NCBI RefSeq assembly: GCF_028858725.1
Contig: NC_084773.1
Coordinates: 9,662,350-9,726,349 of the forward strand
DNA: 64,000 nucleotides
Reading direction: 5' to 3'
Source: Colius striatus
Lineage: Eukaryota > Chordata > Aves > Coliiformes > Coliidae
Shown here: positions 10,957-23,645 of the stretch, in pieces
How positions within the stretch are numbered: the first letter of the stretch is position 1
Layout of the letters: the number at the start of each line of letters is the position of its first letter
Translations under genes and position numbers: made by a program
The notes under the pieces: model-generated
The model's database searches: none
What the model was told of the DNA's origin: nothing
What the model saw: only the letters and a program-made list of their open reading frames with translations

Positions 10957-13900
10957 AGCAGCTTTTCACAAATGTGTAAGATGCTCTACTTGTTAAATAA
11001 GTGTTTTCAGCTTGCACTGAAGCTTGTTATTTCAAAAAGGTTGTTCATACTAGAAAAACTAGTCTGAGTTGTTTCATCAGTTCCTAGTTCAGTTTGGAAG
11101 ATTGAGTATAACAAAATATCTGAACACTTCTTCAGTTTGGTCTTGATATCCTGACTGAGACACCTTTTAAAAAATTCTAAGAGTTCTGCATACATGCCTG
11201 CAACAGGAGGCCTTTTATTTAAAACTATAAACATACAATATATAAAAATACAGTGTAATTGTCCTGTTCTTTGTGGCTGAATTAAATGTGCTCTTCCAGA
11301 GTCTTAGCCTGATCATTTTTGCAGAATCTCTGCCTTTGTTTGGTGCTAAATGGAGAAATGTGAGCCTGCACAATGTATTGCAAAATTTTCTCATAAAAAA
11401 AATCGTAGTGAGACTCAGTATCAAATGACTGATGGCTGAAGCAAAGGTAATCATCTGTGCATGCACTTTTGGGGTATATTTCTAACTTCCTTTTTCTAAT
11501 CAAGTCTTCTGAATTGTTAGATGTTCAAATTTTCAGTGTGCTTTACGTAAGATTTTGAATGTCTCCTGCCTTAATCTATAGGGTTCTGCCACTTGCAAGA
11601 ATCATTTCTTCAGCTTGAATCTTCTCCATGGCAGATCCAGCAGCCCCCGAGTGCTTTCAAACACCCGCTCACCACAGCAGTGTTTGGGAAGCTGCTGTCG
11701 TTTGCACTGGCTCTGTGACTGGGGCTGGCTGGTTTCCAACTGGGGCCTTCTTTCCCCCCTCTGATTTTTCATCCTTCACTAGTATTTCATTAGCAACTGT
11801 CTCAATATTTTGAGTCTCCATTAGTATAGCAATTGATCATATGAAAGAAGCCATATTTATTCTCTCTGTCTGTCTGTGTTCTGTTTGAAGGGTGATTGCT
11901 TCCAGCCAACAGCTGCACTGAATTCCCCTGATCCAGCTGCTTTACTCATCCCAGTCCTTCTTTGCGTGGACTTTTGTACACAAGATTCCTTTCTTTCTCT
12001 TCTGGTGGGGAATTGGGCTGCAGTATGGATCTCCTAGTTCTTCCTGCCTTCCCGTGTTTTTAGTTAGTGCCGGCTCATTCAAATTAGTGAGCAAGTTTGC
12101 TCACAGAGACAAGTTCTTCTGCTTGAAGTGGGGATGCACGGCTACTTGTTTAAAAACAATGGGTGCTACCAGCATTTGACTAAAAGCTCTTAGTAGAAGA
12201 AAGCAAATCAGCAATTGAAAGAAAGGTTTCAGTGGTAAGGGCCATTAGAGGCTCAAATTTCCAGCCATTGGTCAAGATGGAAAGAACTCATATCTGATTG
12301 CTTTTCTGGATGTCAGAGTCATAAAACCGATTGCAGCATGAGAAACGTTGGCCAAAAGTTAAGCATGTATTTTAGAAAAACAAGAATTCATATTCTTAAG
12401 AACTTCAGGAAAAGAATCAGTCACCTCTGTAGGTAAGTGACCTGAAAACTGCTGTCCTCAGAAGAAAGAAAACAACAACAAGAAACCTCAAAACCCAGCG
12501 CTGTGTTTGAGTTTATCTTGCTTGCTCCCAACCATTGGATTTCAGTATGTCTGTCTTGGAGAATGTTCTACTACTGCAAATGTCCTGATCCAGGGATTTG
12601 ACGTACTGTAATCAAAACACCTTCCAGTCTTACTGTTACATGAATAGATCAGATTTCCTTTTTTTTTCTTCATCCCTCTAGTTTTTGTTGTCAGGTTTTT
12701 AAACTACTTTGAATTTTCCGAATGCTCTTTTTTGAAGGGTAGATGCCAGAACAGAACATGTACTTACAGTAATTCCCTTACTGACAGAATAGAAATAGAT
12801 AAGAAACTTTATATCCTGCTCTGGTATTCCTGTTTCACTGTCTACCAGAACTTTTTGGGTGGTTCACTCACTTCTAGCATCTGGATTTTAATCTTGTTAC
12901 TCAAATCTGTGCATTCCTTGCATCACCCCTGTCCTCTGGTAGCTCACTTTACAATATCATTCAGCAAAACAGTGTAGGCAAGCAGTCCAAAGCAGCAGCC
13001 TCTTCCCGTTCCTGTTCTGCACTTCATTGGTGGGGTTTTTTCCCCTTTAGATTTTAAAAGGGTTACCTACTAAAGCCTTTCTAGATGATTGGTAAGACAC
13101 TGTTGAACTGTAGTGAGCCCAGACCAGATGCCTGCAGGACAGTAGGGAAACATTCATAGAATAACTCCTTCACTTAGTTTTTGCAATCTGTTATCTGGGT
13201 TTCAATGCAGATTATTACAGTGACAGTAGTGTAGTGATCGCCCCAAACATAAGTGGAATTTTGTTTTAGAAATGCTTTGACAGGTATGAATTATTCTACA
13301 TTTTTTAATTTTTTACTGATTACTCCACATAGATTTGTCTGTGATTTGCTTGGATCTTAAGGTAAAGCAAAAGGAGGCCTTTCCCAAAGATTATACATTT
13401 TAGTCTCTTCCCTCAGGCCCATCATGTTGCCCTTTACTGCCTCTGTTAAGGCCTTTCTAGTTCTAAATTACTCATGTGAGACACTGCTTCGACTTTTCAG
13501 TCTGCACAGTTTGGCTCAGCATTGTTCCCAGGGCTGGAAGTGTAGCAGTTCCAACGCCCAAGGGTGTGTGTGCATGTGAATATGTTGCTGTTCTGAGATT
13601 GCGCTTGCATGCGGTCAAATAGATCATGATTACTTGCACTTAGCAACCAGGAGAGTGGAGATGTGATTTGGCTTCTCAGGTGTGGGAATGGAGATGTTAG
13701 TATGGAGATGCAATGCTTTTATGGTGTCAGGTGATGTATTGAAAATGCGAATGTGCTTCCAAGCATGTCGTGTCTTCATCATACCTGATGAAGATGAACA
13801 AATCCAAAGCTTGGGTTAAACAAAAAGTAACTTTTTCTTACCTGATGATATTAAGCGGTAGCTTGAGAAAAAAGAGTGATCAATTAATTCTGTTCTGTTG

Positions 13901-15312
13901 GAATAAAGTTGATCCAAAAGCTGGCCTGTATTTGTTTCAGTACCCTCTTTTAGGAAATTGGGTATTTTTTAGAAACACCGCACACATACTACGAGTGGTA
14001 AAGTGCTGCCTTCAGTATGGAATGGATTTACTATTTTAATCTTTTCATGCTAGATCATTTATGAAGTTTATATTCTATTTAGAGTTCTTGTAAGGAGTTC
14101 TTGCTCTGGAAAATACTTATACTGAGTATTTCATCAGTTTTGATGTGACAAAACTACTTGTCTTAAGTAATATAGTGGCTTTTATTTTAAGATGTTCCAA
14201 ATATGCAATATGTCTTTTGGGATGAATAAATGCTGACAATTATGAGAATAAATTTACAACACAACAGAAAGCTGATTTGTATTGTACATAGTCTTTCATT
14301 CAGCCTATATCCAAATTTCAGCACTCCACAACTTCCGAATAACCTGCTGCGCTCTGCTTTGTTGCACTAGAAGACAAGTTACTAGTTCATGAAATCAATT
14401 AAAGCTTGGTTTAAAATTGGGGTATATTTACCTGTTTATTTAGTAGAAATGGGGTTCACAGCCATATGACCTTTCCTCCTCTTTGTAATGTGATAAAACA
14501 ATGCTCCATGAGATCTGCATGCCAACCCAGGGAGAGGGGCTGGATCACAGGATAGGAGTGCAGCTTTGGTTTGTCAGTGACCAGACACCCTCATGCTATC
14601 ATTGACAGATCTTCTTTTAAGAAGACCAACGATCCTTCAGTCTTTAACCTGCATTGTAAATCAGATGCCATTCTGAAGCTCTGCTTCAGCACTGACTCAG
14701 GAGAAGGACATTTACTGAGTCACTAAGATAGTTTTCAGCAAGTTTGAGCACTTTGATGAAGGGAAGTCTCCTCTCTGTTTGCTGTGTGATTTGGATCTAC
14801 CCGAGGGTGTAGTTAAAGTACACGTGGTTCCACTCCAGGCTGTGGTAAGTCCTGGTGTAGGTAACTTGCCTGTCTTATTTCTCTGTTTAAAAAGTTAAAA
14901 TCTGAGTTAACATTAAAACATTCTTCCAGGTGCATTAGATGTTTGAGGTTTTTGGAGGGGGAAAAAAACCCCAAACCCTAAAAGAGTGTTAAATAAATAT
15001 TTCCATCTGCCGTTCATGGCGTGCTGTTGGTAGCAGCTAATATCTGTCGGCTTTGTCTTGAATTCCTGTCTCACCTGTGCAAGGTGCTCTTCCTTAGACC
15101 AAGAAGACAAACACTGATCTCATTTCTGAGTAATGCTATAGGTGAAAAGTGATGATAAGGTTTACTGATTTTTAAAGATCCGGTATGACAGGCTCATAAG
15201 GTGTGATATTAAAGGTGTTTGAGTTCTCTGTGATACATGTAGCAGCCGCATTTTTCTGTGGCACTTTTCCTATTGCAGAAGTTGACTATAATTCAACTGC
15301 AGCAGAGAATTG

Positions 15313-15371
15313 TGATTGACATTTATTGGTCAGTTTTTTCCACTTCATAATTATGCTAATGACATGCAAAT
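15313..15371. promoter_or_regulatory. Candidate enhancer core: PBX/MEIS-like plus two octamer-like words
   Basis: TGATTGACA (15313-15321, PBX/MEIS type) is followed by ATGCTAAT (15353-15360) and the canonical POU octamer ATGCAAAT (15364-15371), the last two separated by three bases. The flanks are AT-rich with further homeobox-like words (CTTAATTACG and CGAATTATTC near 15627-15660). This resembles developmental non-coding elements, but function is inferred from motifs only. Confidence 0.3.
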
Positions 15372-18300
15372 GAAATGTAGCCTGCAGCAACTTCATAGTG
15401 AGTTTTTTTCATTGCACTTTACAGTCGGGTTGTGCCAGATGTTGGTGTCTCTGTGCTGCATGTTGCAGCAGTAGTTCATCCTTCCTCTGCAGGCTTCTCT
15501 GAATTAGAATTCTTCCTTAGTTTCCCACACTTTCCAATTTAAAGGGCTCTCGGCCATCTGTTTAAACAGTAAATTTGAAATTGCTGCCATGGTGCACCTG
15601 CAGGGTAGTATCATGTTTATACATCCCTTAATTACGTCCCAGGCAATAACGAATTATTCACGATCTCCCTCCCACGACCTCCCGATTATTGCTCTACATG
15701 AAAGACTGTGTTTGCAGTGGTGAGAGTGTTCCATAGCACATCCAGGCTCCTGTCCAGAAGCAGGCTGTAGATAAATAGCAAAATAAAAATCCCTGGTGAC
15801 TTACATGATGTTTCTCATTTCAAATCTGGATAGAGTGGTATTTGACCCAAACTGATGTTTCCCCCAGTAATTAAGAAACAAATACTGGAGTAATTCCAGC
15901 AGAACAAATGCTTCTGGGATATTTCTTTCAGAAGTGAATTGCTTTGTCAGATGTGTAGGATGTTGCATCTGCTTGGAATGTGTGTCTGCTGAGCGACTCC
16001 GCTACTGACTGCCCTTAGATGGGCAAGGAAATTCGTCAGTGAAGCCTTTGGCATAATGTATATCATGATGGAAGATGAGACTACTGTACTGACAGAGATC
16101 AGTTCTCAGCTGGGGCACCTCAGTTCTACTCAGACTCATGTAACAGTGATGTTTGTTTGGTTCTTCCAATGTCAGTGGTTTGTTTACCGTGAATTACATT
16201 TCACTGGAGAATATTAAAACATGGTAAGTTTTTTGTTCTATAATACAAACCAATATTTGTGTATTTAGTCATACTCAGCAGCTGTATGGATTAGCTTTTT
16301 AATTTATTGGACTGTAAGCAGGGCTCCAGCTAGATCCTGCTGGCTCAGATACCCGTATCAGAAAACAGCTAATTCTTTAGATTTTGAGCACATATTGGAG
16401 ATCTTTGGTCTGCTTGGTTGTAAGATACTGTGAAAATACAAAGTTACAACTGGTTAATGTGAAGGTTGCTTCCTGCAGCCTCTGAAGTGCAAGCTTGGAA
16501 AGCAGGCTGCATGTCCTGCTATTACCATAGGTGTCTGCAGGTGTGAGCAGTCATCTCCATTTAAGGAGCAAGGGGATGATGACTCAGGGTACAGTCACAT
16601 CCTGTTAAGGCTGGTTAGGAACATCACCACTTCACCCTTCCTGATTCTGAACCATGCTAAAAAGAACTAAAAAGAGGACTGTGAAAAAGGCAAAGCCAGT
16701 CCTTCATAGATCTGTGGCTATCCAAATCCTTTATGTGGGTAGCTTACCTGTCCAAAAGTAGCTGAAGCTCAGCACTGCATTCATGGAGGTCGGGTGGAAG
16801 TCAAGTGGACCACTTTTCCCTGGTTGTAGTTGTTGCTGCCTCATCACTGGGTACAGAGTCAGACAGACATAATGGCTTTGCCTCTAACCCTGTGGTTTTC
16901 TCTGCAATCACAGGGAAAGGCTGAATAGATTTGCTGCCATGTGAGTTCTGGTGGGTTTGGAAAAGTGGCATCTAGGGTTGATTTCATTAAATTTGATTGC
17001 ACCTGCTCCAACATGCACAAGTGTCCAGAGTGGGAGAACTGAATCTCAGTAGTTAGCAGTGGAAATCTTGCCCCTCAGTCAAAGGCACTGTCTTGATTTT
17101 GCATCTCAATATACTACAGTCTGCCTGGAGTCCAGCATTTATATTAAGTGTATTTATGGAACTTCTCTTTTACAAGTACATATTCAATGAGCCAGCAAAG
17201 CTGTATGTTTGCATGGCTGCTTCAATCAAGCTAACACTGTAGCAGAAACAATTTGCTGTAGTAGAGCACTGCACAAAACTCACCTCACCTATGCAGTTTC
17301 TTAGCAGGATGAAGCTTTGTGCTTCTCAGTTCAGTTTTAATGGGAGAGGTTCTGGTGAAACAGAGTATTTCAAGATTTCAAAATTCAGTATGTTGAAAAG
17401 GTGAAGTTGGGGTTGAGATGTGGCATTTGTTGTGCGTGCAGGTCTGTGTTAAGGCATCTCTTGGTTTACAAGAGGAAGTTTAAAAAGCTTCCCTATATAT
17501 TGGCTACCTCCCAATAACTTTTAAACAGGCATTGGAGCTGGAGAGGATTTTTGTTTTAATTTGAGTTTGTGCTGCATTGTTTATTGCATGCAAAACTAGT
17601 CCTTTAGGCAATGAGCTTCTACTAACAGCTTGAGATGTCAAAACATAAAGTTCAAATACATTTCATCACACATTTCGTGATGGAAAATAGTTCCCTTACA
17701 GCCTTCTAGAGGAAGTCCTTGCTGCTGGTTGCTGCTTCTGTTTTTCCTCAGGCTTTTTTTGCTGAAATAAGTTACTTGTCATCTTCACTATGTGAGAGCC
17801 CTTGTATCCATAGTTGTGTTGTCTCCGAATATGTCACCCCAGCAGCCCTGTGCAGTATGTGTGATTGTTTTGGTTTCACAGACAATAAGCTGCTGCTCTG
17901 GGAAGCGTGGCCTGGCCCGTGTCACTTAGAGGAGTGGCAGGAGCCTGCAGAGGAAGTCCCAGGTGTCTTGAGAGGAAGGAAGTGAGGGTAAAACAGCGTG
18001 ATTTGGGGAAAGTTCCCACCCAGTGCGAGGGTGAGGCATGGGGCTGGGGAACATCAGGAAGGAAAGGGCAAAATGAGCAGATTTAGGAAGGATGAGGGTG
18101 TTCCTGGGGAGAAGAATACACTTCAGGTCTTGAGGGAGCATTCTCAACCTCTCTGCCCCTGTCGGCTACCTCCCACCCTCAGCCAGCGTGGTGGTGGGTA
18201 GCCTGCACTGTGCAGGGAGAAGCTGGCCCTGCATGACTTTGGATGCAGCAAGGTGGGAGAGGGGCTTTAGAGACAATATCTGTCTTCCTGCCCCGGGCCT

Positions 18301-19257
18301 GAAGCTCCTGGGAAGCCTGCTCCATTCTTTTCCCCTTCCTGACATTGACCTGAGGGTTGACTGTGACCCGAGGCTTCCTTTTGCCCGTGAGCCAGGCCGG
18401 CAGGCTTCCCTCTCTCCAAGCACAGAAGACCTCTGCTTCCCAGCACGGTGATGATGGGGAGCTTTGTTTGCAGCACGAAGCAGGTAAACAGTAAAGAAAG
18501 TAGCTACTAGTTACATGCAGGGAGTTTTGATTAGAGACACCCTTCTAGTTACCAAAGTCTCCAGGAAGCAGAGACTTCTGTCTCTGCAATCACTGCTGCA
18601 GGAAGCACTGTGGAGCTGAGATTTGATGAGGTTCATCTCACAGAGTGCAAGTGTGCATGCTGCCTGATGGCACAGTGCCATTGCAGGGGTGAGCACAGCC
18701 CTGGGTAACAGCAGCTCTGCTGGTCAAGGTGCCAGAACTTGTGGTAGGGCACAAGGAAGGGTGGACCCGGGCCTGACTCCCTCAGGAGAAGGTAAGACCT
18801 GTGGACCTCTTCTGCTGTAGGAAGAATGATGTTGGTGTCAGCACGTCCTCTTGAGTGTTCTTAGCGTTGCTTTGGCTAAATGATGTATTATGAGTGAGAT
18901 GCCTTTGACGCATCTGTCGCCTCATTCATTGCCTCATTCATGGAGCTTTGCTTAAGCCATCCCTATGGCTAAAATAGACAAAGATCCTTTTGAAACTTCA
19001 AAGAATCTTTGTTCTAGTTTTGTTTTGTCTAATTCTCTCATGTATATAATAATGTATGTAATATATATGGAAGAAATTATCTTCACTGAAATGTTCTGTT
19101 CTCTGTACACATGCAAGTGGAAAATACTTTGTAGATACTTACTACGATCCCCCAGATTCATAAAATGCAGCTCACAATATTGTTTTAATCTACATTTGAT
19201 GTAAAATGAGGGAGTTTGTTAATTTTACCAGAAGCAGATGTCAACTATAGCAGACTC

Positions 19258-19318
19258 AAAAAAAAAAAAAAGCCAACCCCAAAACAACAAACCAACAAAA
19301 CCCCTGAAACAAAACCCT
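19258..19318 (+). repeat. A-rich simple repeat
   Basis: A run of fourteen A bases is followed by interspersed C/A blocks (AACCCC, AAAACAACAAACC, AACAAAACCCC). It is low-complexity sequence with no attached recognisable retrotransposon body. Confidence 0.7.
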
Positions 19319-22300
19319 TTAGGCAACTGTCTGTGTGTGGCCTAAAGGCAGCAGTCCTTTTGTCCACACAGCCCCTGGCTGCACTGCTAATCGGGCTCTG
19401 CTTTGCACCCTCGTTAGCCCTTGGGACAGGGTGCAGTGCTTACAAGGAACCCTCCATGACCAGGGACTGTAATACTTAGTTGTTACAACAATGTATCTTT
19501 ATGGGAAGAAAAATTCAATTCACACCCTCTAAGTCCAAACTATAAGGTAAAAATAATCCCTTTCTATTCTCTCCTAAACAGAACTGCTCCTGGAAAGCAG
19601 AAACAAACCCTAGTAATTGCTCTATGTCCCTGGAGTCCTTAACAGAGCATCTGCAGACATGACAGGAACAAGACCTGCTACGGCATCCCTGCAGTGTTCA
19701 GCAATGGCAGAGATCAGTTCATGCATTACTGTTTAAGTGCTGTGTGTGTGCTCAGTGCTGTGGCATTACAAAGAAGATGACTTTATTTTCCTGCTGCAAG
19801 GAGGTTGAAATCTTAACATCCTGAACATATGGAAGGAGAGTTTTCTCTGACTGTCCAAAATCTCATACAATGTAAGCTGGGGAGGAGAGGGGAGGCCACG
19901 TGCATGCTCGGTGTTCAAGAAAAAGCTATTTATGCTCAGTATAATGGCAATATTTTTCAGTTGCAGCTCTCCTGTGTCGAAGTTTAATCTCCCTAATATG
20001 GACAGAGTGAGAGCAATGAGAACTACGTCACTTTTAATTTAGCCAGTTTTCTAAGGAAAAAAGAGATATGTGTCAAGTATGTGTTTTGGATCACTTTTGC
20101 ATCTTTTTCGTCTTTCTATGTTTCTATTTATACCCCGTCCAGTTCTTACACTCTCTGACCTGGTAAGAAAGTTAATGAGGTTACTAAACTTCAGGAGGGA
20201 AGAGACTGGTTTGATTGGAACACCCTTAATGTAAATAATGACATCATCTTCTGTTGCAGAACTGGAACCTTAAACAGTCATGGGAGTGCAAATTTTAGAA
20301 ACAGTGTCGTTATCAGACATTCATGATTCAAGTGTGCGTATTTCAGAAAGATGCTGTGTGCTGAGCCAGATCAGCTCTGTGAATCTGACTCTACTTCATT
20401 TCAAACTAATTTATTAGCAAAAATGATTCACTTTATTTTTCTTTTACACCATGTGAAAATGTTAGTGCTTGCAGCCTGCTGGGAAGTGCTAGGCAAGGCA
20501 CAGACAGCTTTTGTCCTCTTCCAGCTTCCTCCAGAAGTCTGCTTTTGCACTCCTCCAAAAGCCTTTTGTAAATGATGCCTGAACCATAAAGTAACTGTAA
20601 CCTCTGTCTCATTTCTGAGATTCAATGTGTTAGTCATTCAGAGTAGTGATGTTCATGGCACTGATGAACTGCCAGTAAAGCATTTGCTATCCTACTGGAT
20701 AAATTTGCTTATGTCTCTTAGAAAATATCACCACATTCAGGTTCAGTCTCTTCTACATAACTCAGCGTAGAGGAAATGTGCATCCTTTTTGGCTAGAGCT
20801 GAAAAGGCAAAACGATATACCACGGTATGGCTGTGGTTGCTGCCAAGGGTGAACATCTGCTCTACAGCTTGTCATTCAACTTTTAAAGACGCCCTGTGAG
20901 CAGCCAAGAGCACTGGCCTGGCTGGTTTCTTGCATCTATTTTGTACCTGAGTGAGAGATAACTCTGTCTGAAGGGGAAAGCTGCAGACTGGCAGGCTCCA
21001 CCTCGGTGTGAGCTGCACATTGGCAGCAACACGCTGATCTGACAGAGAGAGGAGACTGTTTTCTTCTCACCTGGATTTTCTATGCTATAGTTACTGGAAA
21101 GAATTGGTCTTGTAGTGAATTGCCATGAGGAAAGTAAACATATTCTCCCCGTTTCCAAGCACCTGCCTTTGTGCAAGGACATGGTCACAATGTGCCTCTC
21201 TTGGCAGTGTCAGTCAATGACTTTGTCTGTGCTCGTCAGGCAAGGCCAGATGATTGAAAGTTGTTTGAGTTGGTTTGTTTTAAAAAATGGAAGTGTTTAG
21301 CAAGCATTAGTGATTGTTTTCAGTGAGTTTGTTTTCAAACCTGACCTCATGCCATGTGAATGGCCAGTGTTGCAGCATTCCTGAGGGTAGAGCTGAGAGA
21401 GCATGCAGTGAGACTCATTCCTCCTAAAGCCCCTGCCTTTACCTTTCTCCTTGACTGAAGCTTAGGAGAACACTCATCTGCCATCCCCTCTGACTAGCCT
21501 CAGGGCCCTTCCCTCCTAAATACAGGACTTTGCTGGATGCTGTTAATGAGGAACAGGAGCCGTGTCTGCTAGATAAGCTATGCAGTATAACTGTGCTGGC
21601 ACACAAGTGGAGGAGTGCTATGGGCCTGACATCCTCCAGGACCTGCTGTCCTCCCTGATTTGTTTCCTTTGGAAATCAAGACAAATGTTGTGTTCCAGGG
21701 GCAGAACAGGGTTTCATAAACCTTTCTTGTATGGTGGCTGCTGCCACTTCTCCCTGGCTTTAAGGCAGGGCTGGCTCAGCAAACTTTTGGGTGAGATTCC
21801 TGATTTCTCTCATCTGGCTGTTTCCTGCTGCAGCTGCTTGCAGCACTGCTGAGCTGTCAGCCAGAGCAGGGGAAGCACTCATGGACTCACCTATTAGCCT
21901 GGTGCCTGGCCTGTGAAGGGCTCCAGTGCTGCTGAGGTGGTTTGGAGGAGGCCACCAACTTGCTTTTTATGGCTTCTGCTGTGTTTCACTTTTCTTGTGC
22001 CCCGAGTCTCATGCTAAAACCTGAGGAAGACCACATCTGAAGATATTCTGTCTTTTCAGCTCCCTGTGGGAGGGGTAACTTCTTGATAGCACTTCATGCC
22101 GTTTTAAGCTTATCAAGTGTCTTCACCTTCATCCCAAAATGTCAGCTTTTATAGAAGCAGATGAGCTCGTATTCTCCCCAAAGGGCTCAGCCTGCCCCTC
22201 CATTGGCATGGCTCTGCCCCGGCCTGTGGGCTGCTGTCCCCCCTCACATGTAGGGCAAAGAGCAGTTTTCACTCCTCTTGCTTCTAGGAAGGTGAGGAGA

Positions 22301-23346
22301 TTTTGACCAGTTTCAAAGAGACTGGCCCTTGTTTGGATGGTGCCACCATCAAGTGATGATTCTCAGGAGTGCTCTTAAAATGCCATTTATCTAGAAGATT
22401 GGCTGGCCCTGGTAACTTAAGGAATGTGTGTTTCTTCTCTGGCCTAACTCAGATCCTGGTTAGCCATCTGGAAACCTCATCCTGTGATTACTCCAGAGTC
22501 TGGAAGACCTTTTGTAACTACTAATCCCAGAAACAGATTTTCCCTTCATCCTCTCTGTCAACACAGCCTTTAACTTATTTTTATTGGCTTCAGCACATGT
22601 TTGAAGCATCATTGCCTTAGGATATGATCTGTGTTTTCTGGACTATTTCAGTGGTCCGTATATCTACATACAGTGCTTTCTGAAGGGCTGTTTAGTGGGT
22701 ATTTAGTAGGATCTTCTGTGTCCTTCAAAACTCAACACATAACTTGGCATGCCACGAGCACGAAATCCTCAGAAATGATCCTTTGCAATGCAGCCTCTTT
22801 TGCTTCAATAGAATTGAGTCATGTTCTCATTAATAAAATGTGATAAAGATTGTATTAAACAAGGAGGGTAAAGTAGGAAGAACATTCTAAGCTAACGTGC
22901 CATACTAAACTCTTTTGGTTTCGCCTTTTTTTATGATCTTGCCTTCTAATTGTTGTTTACCCATCAGAATAACTTGTATATGAAGTTTGCTGTATGTATC
23001 TTACCTGCTTTATGAAGGCAGCAGGATATGGCAGGTAGGAATTGATCCTGTGTGCAGTGAATCTGTCTGACAGAGTACGTCTGCACTGGGGTAGTCTAGG
23101 ATGGTCTGTGTTGTGGTCTTGCCTTGAGCTGTGGCCCCATGTTCCTGCAAGAACACCAGGCCCCAGGCAGAATTTTGGAGAAGCTCCCTGGGCGAGAGCA
23201 GCAGGATGTCTTGTCTGTGGCTGTAGCGTGCCTGTGTGGTGGAGAGGGCAGGGAGTTGTGTTTGCGTGTGCACAGACCACAGCAATGGGCTCACTTCAAG
23301 CCCACAATGCTGCCAGGTTTCTTGGCACACACCTCTTTGTAGGAAT

Positions 23347-23645
23347 GGATCATAGAATCACAGAATGGTAGGGGCTGGAAGGGGCCTTTAGTGATCATCT
23401 AGTCCAACTCCCCTGCTGAAGCAGGTTCATCTAGATCAGGTCACACAGGAACCTGTCCTGGGAGATTTTGAAGACCTCCAGAGAAGGAGCCTCCACACTC
23501 TCCCTGGGCAGCCTGTGCCAGGGCTCCCTCACCTCACAGTAAAATAGTTTTGTCTTATGTTTAAATGGAACTTTTTGTGTCCCAACTTCTTTCCATTACC
23601 CCTTGTCCTGGCACTATGGATGACGTGTTCATTGAGCCCATCCTT
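23347..23645 (-). mobile_element. CR1 LINE 3' fragment, antisense, 5'-truncated
   Basis: Read on the + strand, the element begins with ATCATAGAATCACAGAATGG and continues GGGGCTGGAAGGGGCCTTTAG, ATCATCTAGTCCAACTCCCC. This is the reverse complement of the CR1 3' end with its ATTCTATGAT terminal repeat. It continues through typical CR1 3' sequence (CTAGATCAGGTCACACAGGA, CTCCCTGGGCAGCCTGTGCC, CCCCTTGTCCTGGCAC) to about 23645. CR1 is the main LINE of birds, nearly always 5'-truncated as here. It contains no intact reverse transcriptase and is inactive. The 5' boundary is approximate. Confidence 0.92.

Larger units (their letters stand above)
7988..10975 (+). other. SLMAP: SLMAP 3'UTR (3' limit uncertain)
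   Basis: This is AT-rich sequence following the SLMAP stop with at least three AATAAA signals, so the mRNA may end at about 8.2, 9.8 or 11.0 kb. A Pumilio-type UGUAUAUA element lies at 9640-9647. A GC-richer patch at about 10020-10400 carries an open frame (9958-10368) without recognisable homology. The distal limit is inferred from the last AATAAA and from the multi-kilobase 3'UTRs known for SLMAP transcripts. Confidence 0.6.
10976..23346. other. SLMAP-FLNB intergenic region, first part
   Basis: This 12-kb block has no supportable protein-coding gene. Open frames are short, overlap on both strands and carry no recognisable domain. AT-rich stretches such as about 15300-15720 contain dense homeodomain and POU words and may be conserved elements. 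An A-rich simple repeat lies at about 19258-19318, and a 40-nt imperfect hairpin at 18164-18203 (14-bp arms, one wobble, one mismatch). No transposon was recognised. Confidence 0.7.

Noticed and set aside
18164..18203. Imperfect 14-bp-arm hairpin considered as a microRNA precursor
   Set aside because: At about 40 nt it is too short for a typical precursor and the arms are GC-rich with low complexity.
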